From the NCBI RefSeq assembly GCF_020497125.1, contig NC_059087.1, positions 17,889,925 through 17,953,924 on the forward strand: DNA of 64,000 nt, read 5' to 3'. A program made the translations under genes and the position numbers. Shown here piece by piece: positions 1 to 13,132 of this stretch. Positions within the stretch are counted from its first letter, which is position 1; every line of letters starts with the position of its first letter. The notes under the pieces are model-generated. The model saw nothing but the letters and a program-made list of their open reading frames with translations, ran no database searches and was not told where the DNA came from. Source of the stretch: Mauremys mutica (Eukaryota > Chordata > Testudines > Geoemydidae).

Positions 1-1799
1 AGAGCGGGGGAGGGGGAGAGAACACCATTTTCCTAGCGAGTAATGAGAGCACAAGGTGCCAATCATGAATAAATTATAACCCAAAGCTAACCAGAGACAA
101 ACCAAATGGCTTAGGGGGCACAGTGGGAGTGGGGAGTGCCATCTAGGAGTTCAGTGTTGGAAGTCTGAATGATAAAGGCGGGGATCTGAAGGAGGCAAAG
201 AGGGATGGGAGGGTGCCCTGGAAATGGAAAGGCTTTCCCAGCCATAGGATGCAGTGTGAATAAAAGGAGGAAGGAGGAGATAAAAAAGAGCAACAAGGAG
301 GGGGAAAAAATGGACAAACGGTAACTTTCAAAAATGCCAAACTAAAAGCCCAGAGGAGTCCAGCTGATCTGTTCAAGATGTGAGCTCATTCTAAAGATGA
401 TTTAACATTTACATGGACCAGAGGATGTTGCAATATTTACTAATACGCTATCATCCACTCCGGGCTGCAAATGTCCTGGTCTCACACGGTCTATTGCATC
501 ATGTGATTAACATAACAGCCCCCAGTCCCCCAGAGGGAGCAGAGAGAACACTTTGCTTCCATACATCGACATCTGATGATGCCAATTCAGCTGCAATTGC
601 AGAACATCTGCTGCTGCTAATGAACTTACTTGCACTGCAGTGTGTGTGTGTGTGTGGGGGGGGAACCCCACTACCAAAAAACTCTCCAAAACCCAATCAG
701 ACGCCATGCTCAAGACCTTGGAATCTCTTGCGAAGAACATTCTAAAAAACCAAAACATTCTGTGTTTATCATCTTCCTCACAAGTGTACCGTGAAAACTG
801 GCCCTGTCTGCAACAAGGCTGGGGCTGTAGCTGCAGGCGGATGTTGTGCAGCGCACCTGCTACAGCCCAGAACCCCAGGGATCACCAAGTGTCCCGCTGC
901 CAGATGCTAACCTTAGCTGAGATCCAGGGGGAGAAGCATGGGGGCTTAGTTGCATTGCAACACACAGGAGGCATGAACAAGAAGTTGCCAGCCCTTAGGG
1001 ACCTAGACTCTTTCTCCACAGGAGATTTATGTACATAACACCCATTGAACTCCACTGCACCGTGCATCAATGAAATGAGAGTCCACTCTGGGTAGCTCCA
1101 GACTGTATTCCCAGGGCTCAGTTTGAGTCGCTGGGCTGGAAGTTGGTAATCACTGTGGAATTCTTCTGCTCTAGCTAAAAAGCAGCAATAGCTTTGCTCT
1201 CCAGCTATACTCCAGAAACACAGATGGGAGTAGCCTCTAAGGCCCACGTGTCCCAGCTCTGCTTGGCTACCCGTGCATACGGAGGTGATGGCTATAACTG
1301 GTCCAACTGTGTAGAGAGGATTCACCCCTTCCTGTCCTGCCCCCAGAGGGTATTTGCACAGCCACAAGTATCACCTATGGACTTTAGCCTTCATGGCATG
1401 TGGGATGGTACACCTACCACCACAGTTCCTGGAATACTCCCTCTGCCCCCCAGCAAAGAATGCTACTGCAGGGGGTGGAAGAGGGAAGGTAGAGTTTGTT
1501 CCTTAACGTTTACTGGAACATCAGCTGTAGGCAAGGCACCAGACTTCTCCCTTTGTATGACTCAACTAACACTGCCTGGCCTGTAGCCTCCCATGAAGTC
1601 AAAAACCCCTGTGATTTTACAGGCTCAGAGATCCACCCTGTCATTTTGCAGCTTATAGTAATACACATGGCAGAGAAGATCCAGCATGTTTGTTACTCAC
1701 ACCGGATACGGGTGAAGTATTTTTTCATCATGGTATTTAACCCCCCCTCATTCTTTATGAGGGTGATCACTTAACAGTCCGTCCTTCTGGACAGTTATT
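1..1799. other. Intergenic, no gene recognised
   Basis: Open frames of up to 161 codons occur on both strands (for example 882-1367 minus), but none shows a known domain or a consistent exon signal. Purine-rich start (1-310) and one GT microsatellite. Confidence 0.6.
640..665. repeat. (GT)n plus G-run microsatellite
   Basis: TGTGTGTGTGTGTGTG directly followed by nine G. Confidence 0.9.
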
Positions 1800-2950
1800 T
1801 TGAATCATATCATCACATTATAACGATGCTGCCTTTGGTGGAACACTTCTGAGAGTGTCCATTCAGTATCAATTCAGAACAAATTGCTTAGAGCAGGGCA
1901 GGTACAGCCCAAGGCTGGGGTTCCTTTGTACACCAAGGCAAACCAAGCCAGCCAAACAGAGAAGATTTTGGTTTTACCCCACTGGCTATTCAGAAGTCAT
2001 ACAAGCAATTCCCTTAGACACTCCAGTTTCCCAGTATCACCACCAGTGCCACTTGTTATGGGGACGAATGGTTATGAAAACTAACATCCAGTAAAAGAAA
2101 AAGGTTCTCCTGATCCCAAAGGACCAAGCCCCAGACACAGGTCAATATACAAGTCAGATCTTACCCACAAATCACACTGTTGCCAATCCTTTAGCATCTA
2201 AAATCTAAAGGTTTAGTCATAAAAGGAAAAAGATATAGATGAGAGCTAGAATTGGTTAAATGGAATCAATTACATACAGTAATGGCAAAGTTCTTGGTTC
2301 AGATTTGTAGCAGTGATGGAATAAACTGCAGGCACAAATCAAGTCTCCCGAGTACATCCACAGCTGGGATGGGTCATTCGGTCCTTTGTTCAGAGCTTCA
2401 GTTTGTAGCAAAGTCCCTCCAGAGGTCAGAAGCAGGACTGACCTTTCAGGGCCTTTTATATTTTCTGCCCGTGGAAGGACCCCTCTTTGTTCTGACTGTG
2501 GAAAATTGCAGCAGCAAGATGGAGCTTGGAGTCACATGGGCAAGTCACATGTCCATGCATGAACGCTCAGATGTGGATTGACGTCTCCCAAAGTCCATTG
2601 TAAGTTAAATGTTTCTTGATTGGGCACTTACTGAGAATAGTTGCTTCTCAAGAAGCTGACCAAATGCTTCACTGAGGCTACTTAGAATCAAAACACATTG
2701 AGATACAAGTACATAGCCAATATGCATAACTTCGACTACAAAAATGATACACACATACAGATAGCATAATCATACCCAGCAAATCATAACCTTTTCATAG
2801 ACCCCTTACATGACAACTTTTGTACAATATTTGCTGCAAATCTATAACAGTGGTTGCACAATGATCTATACGGTTACAGGTAATGTCAGTAATGTCACAA
2901 CCATGTGTATGTTTCTGTGCACAAACTGATACCAACCCCCTAACCCATGC
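1800..2950. mobile_element. LTR-retroelement-like remnant (possibly endogenous retrovirus)
   Basis: This stretch matches, from memory of reptile genomes, a frequent repeat around ACCAAGCCCCAGACACAGG, GGTTTAGTCATAAAAGG and GGTTGCACAATGATC. No intact gag, pol or env frame is present, and no paired LTRs were found by eye. It is clearly decayed; the family assignment is unsure. Confidence 0.3.
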
Positions 2951-4984
2951 ACAACTGGTTGGTGTGATGGTCACCCTTTGAATTTTGAGTTGGAAAGAAC
3001 TACTGTAAATCTCCTGGTTTAACTCAGCCTACACTGCCACAATTAGCCTGGCTCCATCAGCCTCCAGTAGCTGCCCAGCATTCTTTCCAAACTCCACCTA
3101 AATTTGGATCATATCTATTTCATCTGGGTCCCAGTTTTATTACCCCTCACCCCCAGCTGACATATCTCATTGTTACAAAAGTGCCTCAATGAAACATGCC
3201 CTCAACAGCCCCTCACCTCAAGGCCCACTTTACCAAGTCTTCAAGCCTGTAAGATGGTCCTCTCAAAAACTAGAAAGGTGGCAGTTCTGTTTGTAATGAG
3301 CCCTCAGAACCTTGCAACAGAAGTGGCTTTCCTTATTGATGTACTGCCTCTAATGCATGCACTAGTTGTTATGCTAGGGTTGCTGAAGTGCAGGGTTTTT
3401 ATCACTGCTTTTATCTGAGAACAGAGGGTACTGAAACAAGGACGGGATTGTTGGGATCCAGACGGCAGAGGAAACCCAGTCGCAGCAGTGAATCAGAGTT
3501 CAGCCACTGACTGCAGTACAGCCCACAGCTGATTAGAGCTGGCTGGCTGCGGTGGTGAGCCAGGCTGAGGGTGGTGGTGGGAGATCAAGGTGTCAGAAGT
3601 AGGAGCAAGAGGTCAGTGGGGAAGGGCAGAGAACCACAAGTTTGTGAGGTGGCTAGGATGGAACGAAACGTCTGTCCAGAACTCTAAACTTCTGGTGAAC
3701 ATTTCACCTTAGTTTATCTTTGTATTGAAGCATATGTTTGGAGAGTTGAAGAAATACTCACTATATAAGGAATTATATGGATTTTGTAAACACATACAAG
3801 TAGAAAGAAAGGGACAGGGCCGCCCAGAGGATTCAGGGGGCCTGGGGCAGGGCTGGGTCTTTGGCAACACTTCAGCAGCGGGTCCTTCACTTGCTCTGAG
3901 TCTTCCACTGAACTGAAGGACCCACTGCCGAAGACCCGGAGCGAGTGAAGGGCCCACCACCGAAGTGCCACCGAAAACCTGGAGCGGCTCGCAGGGCCCC
4001 TGTGGGGCCCAGGGCCAATTGCTCCACTTGCTCCCCCCCCTTCCCCGGGCAGCCCTGGAAAGGGAAGGTCAAATCTGAGCAATCCCAACCTTGCCACTAT
4101 CCATTCAAAATGTGCCTCTTGCCTGACAATTATGTAGCTCAGCCTGAGATCTGCCCTGCATATTATAGTTACATATAGGGAGCTACTGAGATAATTGACA
4201 GCAGCAAGGCTCACGGTGGAGTTCAGGCAGCAGGATTTTCTTCCTCTTTGTGCTGTTGTGTTGAAATCATACAGCCCCACAGCATGGTAGCTACTTATAA
4301 TTGTGCTGTCATCTTTCACTTCCTGCTATGCAGCAAGTTAAGGGTTTGGACCATCTATAGTCAGGGGAGCTTGGGAAATAATACAGTCTCTCTTCAACCA
4401 GAGCCAGTCTAAAAATAATCCAGAGACATGGGGAGCCTTCCAGAGAGTCCATAGCAGGAGAAGATTTAACAGATCATTGACTCACTTGCTTATATACAAC
4501 ATTTGACATTGCAACATCATCAATCTAGGAGTTTAACATTTATCTAATGCTTCTTACCTCAGGGATCCCATTACTTTTACATATATAACACACCGATAAG
4601 CAATCTATACACACAGGCCATGTACCCCAGCACTGAAAAGCAGTCCTCTTGGAGGTCAAATAGAGCACAGCAAAATAACTTAGCAGTCAAGGAATACCAC
4701 GTCCTGTTGAAACTGTACAGAGAAATTTGGGGAGGTGGAGATAATTATCTGAGTTGGAATTTGGCCAGGACAGAGAGGCTACTCTTATGAAAAGAGTCAC
4801 AAGATCTTTAATGGTCATAAGTCTTCACGGCATCTGTTGTAAATCTCATTTGAAATAGATCAGCAACTACCATTTCATTTGTCTTTAGAAATATAGAATT
4901 AAGAGCTGGTCTACATTAAGTTAGAAGATTGTGTTACAACACAATCCTGCACAGAGGGGGTTACGATGAAGTTTGGGTGTTCTT
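2951..4984. other. Intergenic, GC-rich patch only
   Basis: Nothing recognised apart from the inverted repeat at 3870-3965. The open frame at 3714-4319 (minus, 201 codons) crosses the GC-rich patch and has no recognisable domain. Confidence 0.55.
3870..3965. repeat. GC-rich imperfect inverted repeat
   Basis: GGGTCCTTCACTTGCTCTGAG (from about 3880) is repeated inverted in GACCCGGAGCGAGTGAAGGG (to about 3951), with a GGACCC core between. It is part of a GC-rich island (3820-4060) in AT-rich DNA. No gene seen. Confidence 0.5.
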
Positions 4985-5117
4985 GTGAGATGACATCCGA
5001 TGAAGTGGGCTGTAGCCTACGAAAGCTTATGCTCAAATAAATTTGTTAGTCCCTAAGGTGCCACAAGTACTCCTGTTCTTTTTGTGGATACAGACTAACC
5101 CGGCTGCGACTCTGAAA
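4985..5117 (+). mobile_element. Penelope-like element end with hammerhead-like core
   Basis: The sequence from ATCCGATGAAGTGGGC to CTAACCCGGCTGCGACTCTG is a widespread reptile repeat which I assign to Penelope-like elements. It contains a hammerhead-like core: CCGATGA at 4997-5003 (one change from CUGAUGA), a 6-bp stem II closed by TGTA, GAAA at 5021-5024, a tiny stem III with loop TTAT, and TC at 5033-5034 as the cleavage dinucleotide. Stem I is not evident. Confidence 0.5.
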
Positions 5118-8100
5118 TTTTGGATTAGGTTGAAGCCCTGGATCCTGGTGCACTAACATTTTGGTCACTTCTACGCTGGATAGAATTCACCAGTGTTATA
5201 CTATAATCTTCTGACACAGTAAATGTTGTAGTGTACGTGGACTCTTTCAGAAAGCCACAGGAATCATTGTATGTTACAATATGGACAGCTTTGGTGGATT
5301 AGACCCAAGATTAAAGGCCTCAGGAAGGATTAGAAACTACTATTTTGAGTTTTTTTTCCCCCCATCGTATATACCTTGTAATCTCCAGCCTAAGAAGGAT
5401 GGATTGAACTGTTTGTTGGTTACTGTCTGATACTCAGATAGCTATAGGTTCCCTGATCTCACAGAGGCCAGACAAGGCAGTAGAGAGTTTTGCTCTACTG
5501 AAAGGTATTTGTTTATATTTTATGTGGACCCTGTAGCTGGATAGTTGCAGCAAGTAGAAGCGGGCATCTGCTTGCTCAGTGTTTCAGGATTAATGAACAC
5601 AAGGTGAACACAAGGAAGATAGTCATAAAAGTTAGGTATTAACAACTGTGTAAATTTTGGCTAGTAAGAGGTATCAGATCAAAGTCTATTTTTTAGTGGC
5701 CATTGGAAGAGTGCTGGGATAGTGCTGGTTCTGTTTACTAGAGAGGAGCAAATAATTTCTAAGGAATAATATGAAACAGATTTAGCTTCATTTTCTATTT
5801 GTGGGCTATCAGCCAGGAAACTCCTAATTTCTTTAGAACTTTGCGGATGAGTTGCAAAAGTTCTCTCTTGATGGTAGTGGCTGTTCCATCTGTATTGTTT
5901 AGTTGCAACTGGTCTGATATGTATATGAATGTAAAATTCACTTTCCACGTAGGTCACTTTGAAATTCACTTTGGGACAGTGCTCCTGCCAATAAAGCTTG
6001 ATTATTGGTGGAAAGTAAGAGCACACAAAAAGAGATACAAGTGAGACTTGAAACAAGTACATTGAAAACAGGAGGAAATATTTGCAGAAGAAATGTTTGT
6101 AGCATTAACCCAGCTCAGTTATTTAGTTTAGAAGTTGCAGGTCATTCTACATCCTCACCCTGGCTGGGACTCAAGCAGCTGACACCACTCATGGGGGCCC
6201 CAGAGACAGCACATTAGTAGTGTTGACAAAGAGCACAATACATCATTTCCCCTATCAACTGTTAGCTAAACAAGCAACTCTAGCAAAGCTAATACTTACA
6301 CTTCTGGACTATTGAACATTACAGGCCATATCAATAAACAGACCTTTAAAATATGTATTTACTGTTAGAACTGTAAAAAATAAAAATAAAACCCCAACCC
6401 CTCCACTCTCATCACCTGAGGCTTTGACATACCTAGTTGCAGCATACTGCAGTGCCAACAGTTGGATAATTCCCAGAATCCCAATGGCAACCACTAACTA
6501 AAGAAACATGCCCTCTCCTCTCATTGATCCAGAGTGCTGCAAAAAGCCTGATCACAGAAAAGGGTCTTACATCACACCAAGTTCCAGGGCTGGCCAGCTG
6601 ACACAGCGAACAAGTGCCAGAGTCAAGGATACTCCATCAAAGCCATCCTTCCTCCAGAGTTCAGATCTTACAGCTGTTATAGCAGAAGTGCCTTGGCTAA
6701 TCTTACACATTGAAGTAAATAGGAAGCCAATGCAACATCTGGAACACAGGTGTAATGGCTTGCCCCAGTGAGTGAGGAACAGCCACATGGAAAAGTGATA
6801 GAACATGGATTTTAAAGACCATCAGTGTGATCATGCCTGGATTTGAGAAACCCAGGAGGCAGGTTATTAAATGGAAGTGACTTGCCTGAATCACTATATT
6901 TTGGGGGGGGAGGGAGGAAGATTTACCACCATGAGAGATTGGGGGAGGAGAGAGATGAAAAGAAATCCAGTTCCTAAGTGAGCTAAATTGTGCTCAGCAC
7001 CTGGATGTAGCAAACTCTGGGGGTTTGGCAGAGCCAGGCTCAGAGGACACCTGAGAAAAGTGACTTCTTAGGGAAGGAGTGAAAATCATGTGACAATTTC
7101 TCATTGGTGACCCCATCTGGGGCACTTTGTCTCAACTGTGCTTCAGGGCACCACAACTTTGAAAGCTCTCTCTCAGCTTAGATTGAGAAAAAAGGGCTGC
7201 CTTTGGACTAATGGGATGGGAAAATAGGAACAGAGCACACCAGAGATATATGCCACTTCCAGAGGATGGAGGGCCGTTGTTTTGACACTACAGTAGGATC
7301 TCACTTTGATTATGGCATGACAGGACAACACTCACTATATAAATGATGGGTTTGAAATTTTGCAGTAAGATTTTAATGATGCACATCAGCCGCAGATCTC
7401 TTGTAGTTGTGCGAGCACATTGCTACATACGAGGCGGGAATTCTGGTGATAAAGACAACATTGGGCCTCCCGGTGCATGGGGCTGGTTGTGCTCAACTCT
7501 GGCATGGATGTGAAGTGTTTCTTATCCAATGGGGGCAGAGTGCAGAAAGCGCATCACTCTCGATCACCTACCATCATCCAGGTAATGGACCACTATTAAA
7601 TTCTGGTCTCACAAATATCCATGAATTCTGTCCTTGTTATGACAATGGCGCGAAGAAGAAGGATGATCCAGGAACAGCAAGGAAGTGGAATGTTGCAGAC
7701 CTTGGATTATTGGAGACAATGTCAAAATCTATGAGGAGAAAGCTAGCTGAAGCAGATAGAAACACAAGCAGATTTCTAGTCATACCAATTATACCGCCTA
7801 GTTAAGCAGACTGTCTCATCCAATCAAAACACAAAACCACTAATACATATTTGCCTGCCAGTGAAAAACAGATGATTAATTCAGGACTATAAGGAGATTA
7901 AGTTGTGTACATGTAGAAATGTCCTCAGCCCCAAAAGGCAGATGATCGGAGAGTTGTGACTTTATCAGGCATGCCGGGTTCAGTCCCTGTAATAACAGTC
8001 AAGCTGATCTGAAGCAAACATTGCCTAATTTTCCAGTGTGAGCCTGTGTCAGCATAATTACCGGGATATGTGAGCAGTGGCCTACATCCTTCTGTGCAGG

Positions 8101-8534
8101 GTGTATACAAAACACACACAGGGCTTTGTCTTGAGTTTAAAACAACTGTGATATATCACTGTCTGGCTTTGTGTGTGTATTTAAAATTGACGTAAGCTTT
8201 TTTTTAGACAGTTGTGGATTTGGTCTTGCAAAACACCCCACAGCATTGAATGTCTATATATGGTAACATTCAATAGCCAGTCCTGACTTCTGGAATTTGC
8301 TCCCACCAGAATTACATCTAATCCCCAGCCTGTCCATATGCAGAAGGTGCTGTAAATGCATCTCTTTGACCAGGACTTCTGCCAGGTGTCAGCTCCACCA
8401 CCCCTACCCTCCAGTGCATTTAGCAAGGTTTGCTCTCTATCTGCCCCTCTAGGTGCTTAAATATTTTTGAAAGTCTGACCCTATGTCACCTAAGAGCTTC
8501 TGAAAATATTACCTATCACATTATATGAGCAACA
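5118..8534. other. Intergenic, nothing recognised
   Basis: AT-moderate sequence without clear exons. The 132-codon frame at 7407-7805 has no domain I recognise and no splice context. Confidence 0.55.
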
Positions 8535-8975
8535 AAAATGAAAAAAGGTCTGGAAAACATGACCTATCAGGAAAGATTGAAAAAAAATGGGTTTCTTTAG
8601 TCTGGAGAAGAGAAGACTGAGGGGGGACATGGTAACAGTTTTCAAGTATGTAAAAGGTTGTTATAAAGAGGAGTGTGATAAATTGTTCTCTTTAACCACC
8701 GAGGATAGAACAAGAAGCAATGGGTTTAAATTACAGCAAGGGAGATTTAGGTTAGACATTAGGAAAAACTTCTGAACTGTAAGGATAGTTTAGCACTGGA
8801 ACAAATTACCTAGGGAGAGGAATCTCCATCATTGAAGGTTTTTAACAACAGATTAGACAAACACCTGTCAGGGATGATCTACATAATACTTAGTCCTGCC
8901 TCAGTGCAGGGGACCAGACTAGATGACTTATCAAGGTCCCTTCCAGTCCTATATATCTATGATTCCATAGATTAA
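8535..8975 (+). mobile_element. CR1 LINE 3' end
   Basis: Decayed end of the CR1 ORF2 ([18 protein letters not shown]) and 3' UTR ending in the typical ACTAGATGACTTATCAAGGTC and CTATGATTCC. Confidence 0.85.
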
Positions 8976-10924
8976 AGAAAAAAGGACAGAGTTAATTCTT
9001 TTGCAATGAATGGAAACAATTCAATGGCTATTGCTACAATAAATACTCATTTCAGCTGGGGAAAGTACAGTGCACGTCTTAAGCATATAAGAGATTTTTC
9101 TGAGAGGGAAAGAAGTTAATTTTTGTTTACAAAGCAGAATGGTTTTGTGCACATCTATCTGTGGTCCATTCTACAGATACAGCCATCCACTCAAATCGTG
9201 AATAAGGAGCTGTCTCCAGACTTTATCTCAAGAAAAGAAAAGATGTGTGAGAGTGAATAACGGTTTGTGAGTGCTCTGGCACAGGTGTTCCTGCCATGGA
9301 CAGGGCTGGCCTTACCATGAGGTGAACTGATCCCAATAGAGACCCCAAACAACAATTCAAAGTTGAATTCTTTAACCAGGTGCTAGATTGTGCATACAGT
9401 CAGTTGAAGTCATTCTTCTGCCCACCCTCTGGGAATGGACTCAAAGGGACTATTCTGATTCTGGGTATGTCTGTTTCCAATCTAAATGTATGTTGTATGA
9501 TCAACATACCTCTATTACAATTTTGATCGCAGCCCACCTTCCATAATAGAATCCAGGGGACAGGCGATCAGTTGTATATGTTCACACACCAAGAGAAGTA
9601 CAGACCAGAATAAAATCACTAACTAAATACTACTTCTACTTAGCTGATTGAGATCTTATGTATACAGCACACTTGAAACTTTAAGAGCAGGAAAACCCTG
9701 TTTATCAGAGGGAAGTACAAAAATCCTGAACAAAAGGTTGTCAGATTCTGAGGAGCAAGTCATATTATGGATAGAATCAGCATGTTTACATGCAACACAG
9801 CACAGAAAAGGGAATATCAACATAAGCTGGGCATGCTGCCGAAAGGGTGGTAATTCTTTTGAAAAATAGCTAATTTCTCCATCTTGGTTGAATATCAAGA
9901 ATGCTCAGTGAGAGAGTGACAGATGGGTGGAGGGAGTGAGGACGTTTACTTGGGTCTTGTTTGAGAGATTTCTCCAGTTAGGAGATCAGATCAGATCACT
10001 GTATTTTCCTATGCCGGATGATGGTGAAGTGCCACTAGCACACTGGTTCCCAAACTGTGATCTGAAGCACCTGTGCTCCACACAGCACTTGCTGGTGATC
10101 AGCAGAGTCCTGGCCAGTCACATCGTTCTGGTTCTTTCTGAGTCCAGCCATTGAATTGCATTAAAAGTTGCTAAACATATATTTATTATTACTGTCTAAG
10201 CAATTGCTTTAGTTGTCATAGGGATGTTACTTGATTGCCAGTGGAAAAGGAGGTGGTCTGGCCAGTCATGAGTGGGAGACAAGCTTGTTCAGTCTCAGTG
10301 AAGGAAGGCAATGCACAAGCCAGTCTTTAACAAAGGGTGATCCACATTATGGAAAACTGTGAGAACCCATGCACTAAAGAATTCTGATTTTTGCCAGGCT
10401 TGTTTGAAAGCAGAGTTATTTAAGGGAAGATCCCAAGGGTAAGCAGATGAATCAGCTTTTCCAATACCACAGGAATAGCTAATACACAGTGAAGGATGGG
10501 ATTGTCAGCAAGAGCTAAAGGTGAACTTGAGTTTCTATTGTGTGACTCGGATTACAATTTAGGAGACTTCCTTGAACCCAGGAATGTATCTTTTGCAACC
10601 CTGCTGGCTCTGGCATATGGTTTATATTCAGAGTGAGAATGGTGGAGAACTTTAGAGTCTGCATCCTCTCCAGTCTACTAAAACATACAAAATACTTCAG
10701 AACCAAGAGACAATAACAGCACAAATGAGCAAATATAAATCCAAATAATAAGAGACAGGTCAAATGTATAAAAAGAAATATTGCTTAAAATATCATGACT
10801 AGCAGAAGATCCTAAGAACGTGTACATTTTTTGCTATTTAAACATTTCATAATTCTGAAAACTAGTAATGCACTGCAAGGAAAGAGGCTGAGTTGGAAGA
10901 AAAGGACAGGGAACAAGAAGCTCA
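8976..10924. other. Intergenic, nothing recognised
   Basis: No convincing exon, RNA gene or structured repeat seen. Confidence 0.55.
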
Positions 10925-11040
10925 TGTTTAAGCCTGGCTCTGACATCAATTCCCTAGTGATCATGGGAAAGCCACTTATCTGCCTAAGTTTCCCCATGTG
11001 GAAAATGGAGATGGTAATCATTCATTTCTATCTTATAAAG
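10925..11040 (+). repeat. MIR SINE fragment
   Basis: AAGCCTGGCTCTGACATC, then AAGTTTCCCCATG and AAAATGGAGATGGTAAT match the MIR core in plus orientation. Confidence 0.65.
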
Positions 11041-11042
11041 TA

Positions 11043-11245
11043 TCAGAGGGGTAGCCATGTTAGTCTGGATCTGTAAAAAGCAACAGAGTCCTGTGGCACC
11101 TTATAGACTAACAGAAGTATTGGAGCATAAGCTTTTGTGGGTGAATACCCACGCGTCTGACGAAGTCGGTATTCACCCATGAAAGCTTATGCTCCAATAC
11201 TTCTGTTAGTCTATAAGGTGCCATAGGACTCTTTGTCGCTGTCTT
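11043..11245 (+). mobile_element. Penelope-like element end, inverted-repeat form, with hammerhead-like core
   Basis: Two arms of about 68 bp (about 11083-11149 and 11169-11236) are near-perfect inverted copies. The centre carries CTGACGA (11157-11163, the CUGANGA pattern), a stem II with one mismatch, GAAA at 11181-11184 and GCTTATGCTC as in the copy at 4985. Penelope-like elements commonly have such terminal structures. Confidence 0.55.
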
Positions 11246-12769
11246 ATAAAGGACATTCTGAAGATTGTTAAATGTTAAGGTCAAGTGATATACTTGCTAT
11301 GTATTATTATTTATACATACTCTTCAAGGCAGAGCTCTAGAAATCTCTAACCTAGATGCCATCTGGCCCAGAACTGAAGTTAAGAAGTAACATTTATCTA
11401 TGGAAAATTCAGATTTAACGTTCGAAGCCAGAATGTCCACAGCAACAGCACATTATTTCATGCAATCGTGACAAGAAAAGATTAATAAGCATATATTACC
11501 TATTTCCCATAATTATTAGTCTGTACTTAAGTCAAATGTTTTGAATACTCTGGCTTGTAACTTAACTTAACCACAGACTAATCTGCTTCTATGTCTGTAG
11601 AAGCATCCCAGAGCCTAAAGTCTGCCTTTGCTGTGCTCAGCCTCCAAGTCCCAACCAGTGACATCGCCAAAAATGAATGAGCAAATAACCTTCAATGGGC
11701 CAGTCTTTACAAGAGAAGTAGTAGTTAATATTATCACATTGTTCAAGAGATGCTCCAGAGCCAAAGAATTGCACTGCTCAGCCAATGAATCTATAGCTGT
11801 CTTGCTCACCAGTTGCAGACAGTTACGCTGTTCCACAGGCTGTGCAAGACTGGGAAATCAACAGATGAAGGCGAAAAATGGTAAACAACACACTTGGACA
11901 AGATTAGCCTTTGAGAAGGGCTCTAAGTGGGTTAACTGCTTAAGCTGTAGTCACTACTGACACCCAATTTAGAATAATCAGACATCTGTAAATAGAGACT
12001 TTGTCTTATTTTACCATAGGCTAGCCTCATGGCTGAGATATTTTTAAGGTGTAAAGACAAGGGCTTTCCACCAAGTGACAAATGCAGGGGTTCATTTCTT
12101 AAGATGAACAGTTTGCATTCTCATAAAAGTTATTGAGTTCCCTACCCCCTAATGGCTGTCCAGCTGGAAGTCAAATATCCTAGGTGCACTTTTCAAAGAG
12201 AATAGATAACAACATTCCAGTTCCCTTGGTGATATTGATCTGATTGCCAAAGTGTACTATTGCACATTGCTGAGCATATAATGGCTGGTGTAGCTGCCTA
12301 TATATAGTCATTGCACTATCAGTACCTAATGTGTTATTACTGTGAGGTGCCTGGAGTATGAAAAGTACTATATTAGCTCCAAATGGACCCTTCCATCATT
12401 TGGTAACATGTAGGTAGCTCAGATTCTCTCTCTTTTGCCAAAATTAGCATACATTCTAGCAACTTTTATAATAAAATTCTGTTGCATCCATACAAACAGT
12501 GAAAGTATCTAAGTTTCAAATATTAATGGCATTTCTAAACCAGTTTCTCAAAACATATCAAAGGTACTTTTTCTCATTGGGGACTGAATCCAGGAAAAGT
12601 ATAAAGAAGCTGTTTGAATTACTCTAAATTATATATGCAGCAGTGAAATAGTTTTTCCATTATGAGATCAAACAGAATTTTACTCAAATGTAAAGAATCC
12701 CACACCCTTTTGTGAGACAGAATGAGAGATTATTGGAGGCGCAGAGTGAACCCGAGCTGAATTCATGGC
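11246..12769. other. Intergenic up to the DIRS insertion
   Basis: AT-rich and unremarkable. The change to CpG-rich sequence is abrupt at 12770. Confidence 0.6.
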
Positions 12770-12814
12770 AAGAGACGGTTACTCACCGTAGTAACTGTTG
12801 TTCTTCGAGATGTG

Positions 12815-12979
12815 TTGCTCCTATCCATTCCAGTCAGGTGTGCGCGCCGTGCGTGCACGGCTCTTCGGAACGTTTTTACCCTAGCAACTCCGGTGGGCCG
12901 GCTGGCGCCCCCTGGAGTGGCGCCGCTATGGCGCCTGTTATATACCCCAGCCGGCCCGTCCGCTCCTCAGTTCCTTCTT
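12815..12979 (+). repeat. DIRS inverted terminal repeat, left copy (downstream end of element)
   Basis: This segment matches, in inverted orientation, 18738-18902, with about four differences by eye over 165 bases. It contains TTATATACC, the same TATA-like motif as in the other copy. The sequence outside it (12770-12814) is unique to this end and is repeated inverted in the ICR. Confidence 0.9.
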
Positions 12980-13014
12980 GCCGGCTACTCCGAAAGTGGG
13001 GAAGGAGGGCGGGT

Positions 13015-13112
13015 CTGGAATGGATAGGAGCAACACATCTCGAAGAACAACAGTTACTACGGTGAGTAACCGTCTCTTCTTCTTCGAGTGATTGCTCCTA
13101 TGCATTCCAGTT
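13015..13112 (+). repeat. DIRS internal complementary region (ICR)
   Basis: The first part (13015-13078) is the exact or near-exact reverse complement of the left outer end (12770-12834). The second part (about 13075-13110) is the reverse complement of the right outer end (18884-18918). They meet at a shared AAG triplet, as expected if the ICR is the template that joins the two ends in the circular intermediate. This is diagnostic of DIRS elements. Confidence 0.9.
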
Positions 13113-13132
13113 AGGTGAATCCCAAGCCTTAC

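Noticed and set aside
3714..4319. 201-codon minus-strand open frame
   Set aside because: Crosses the GC-rich inverted repeat patch; composition-driven and without domain.
7407..7805. 132-codon plus-strand open frame
   Set aside because: No recognisable domain, start context or splice sites; could be a fragment of an old gene or element, but this cannot be supported.
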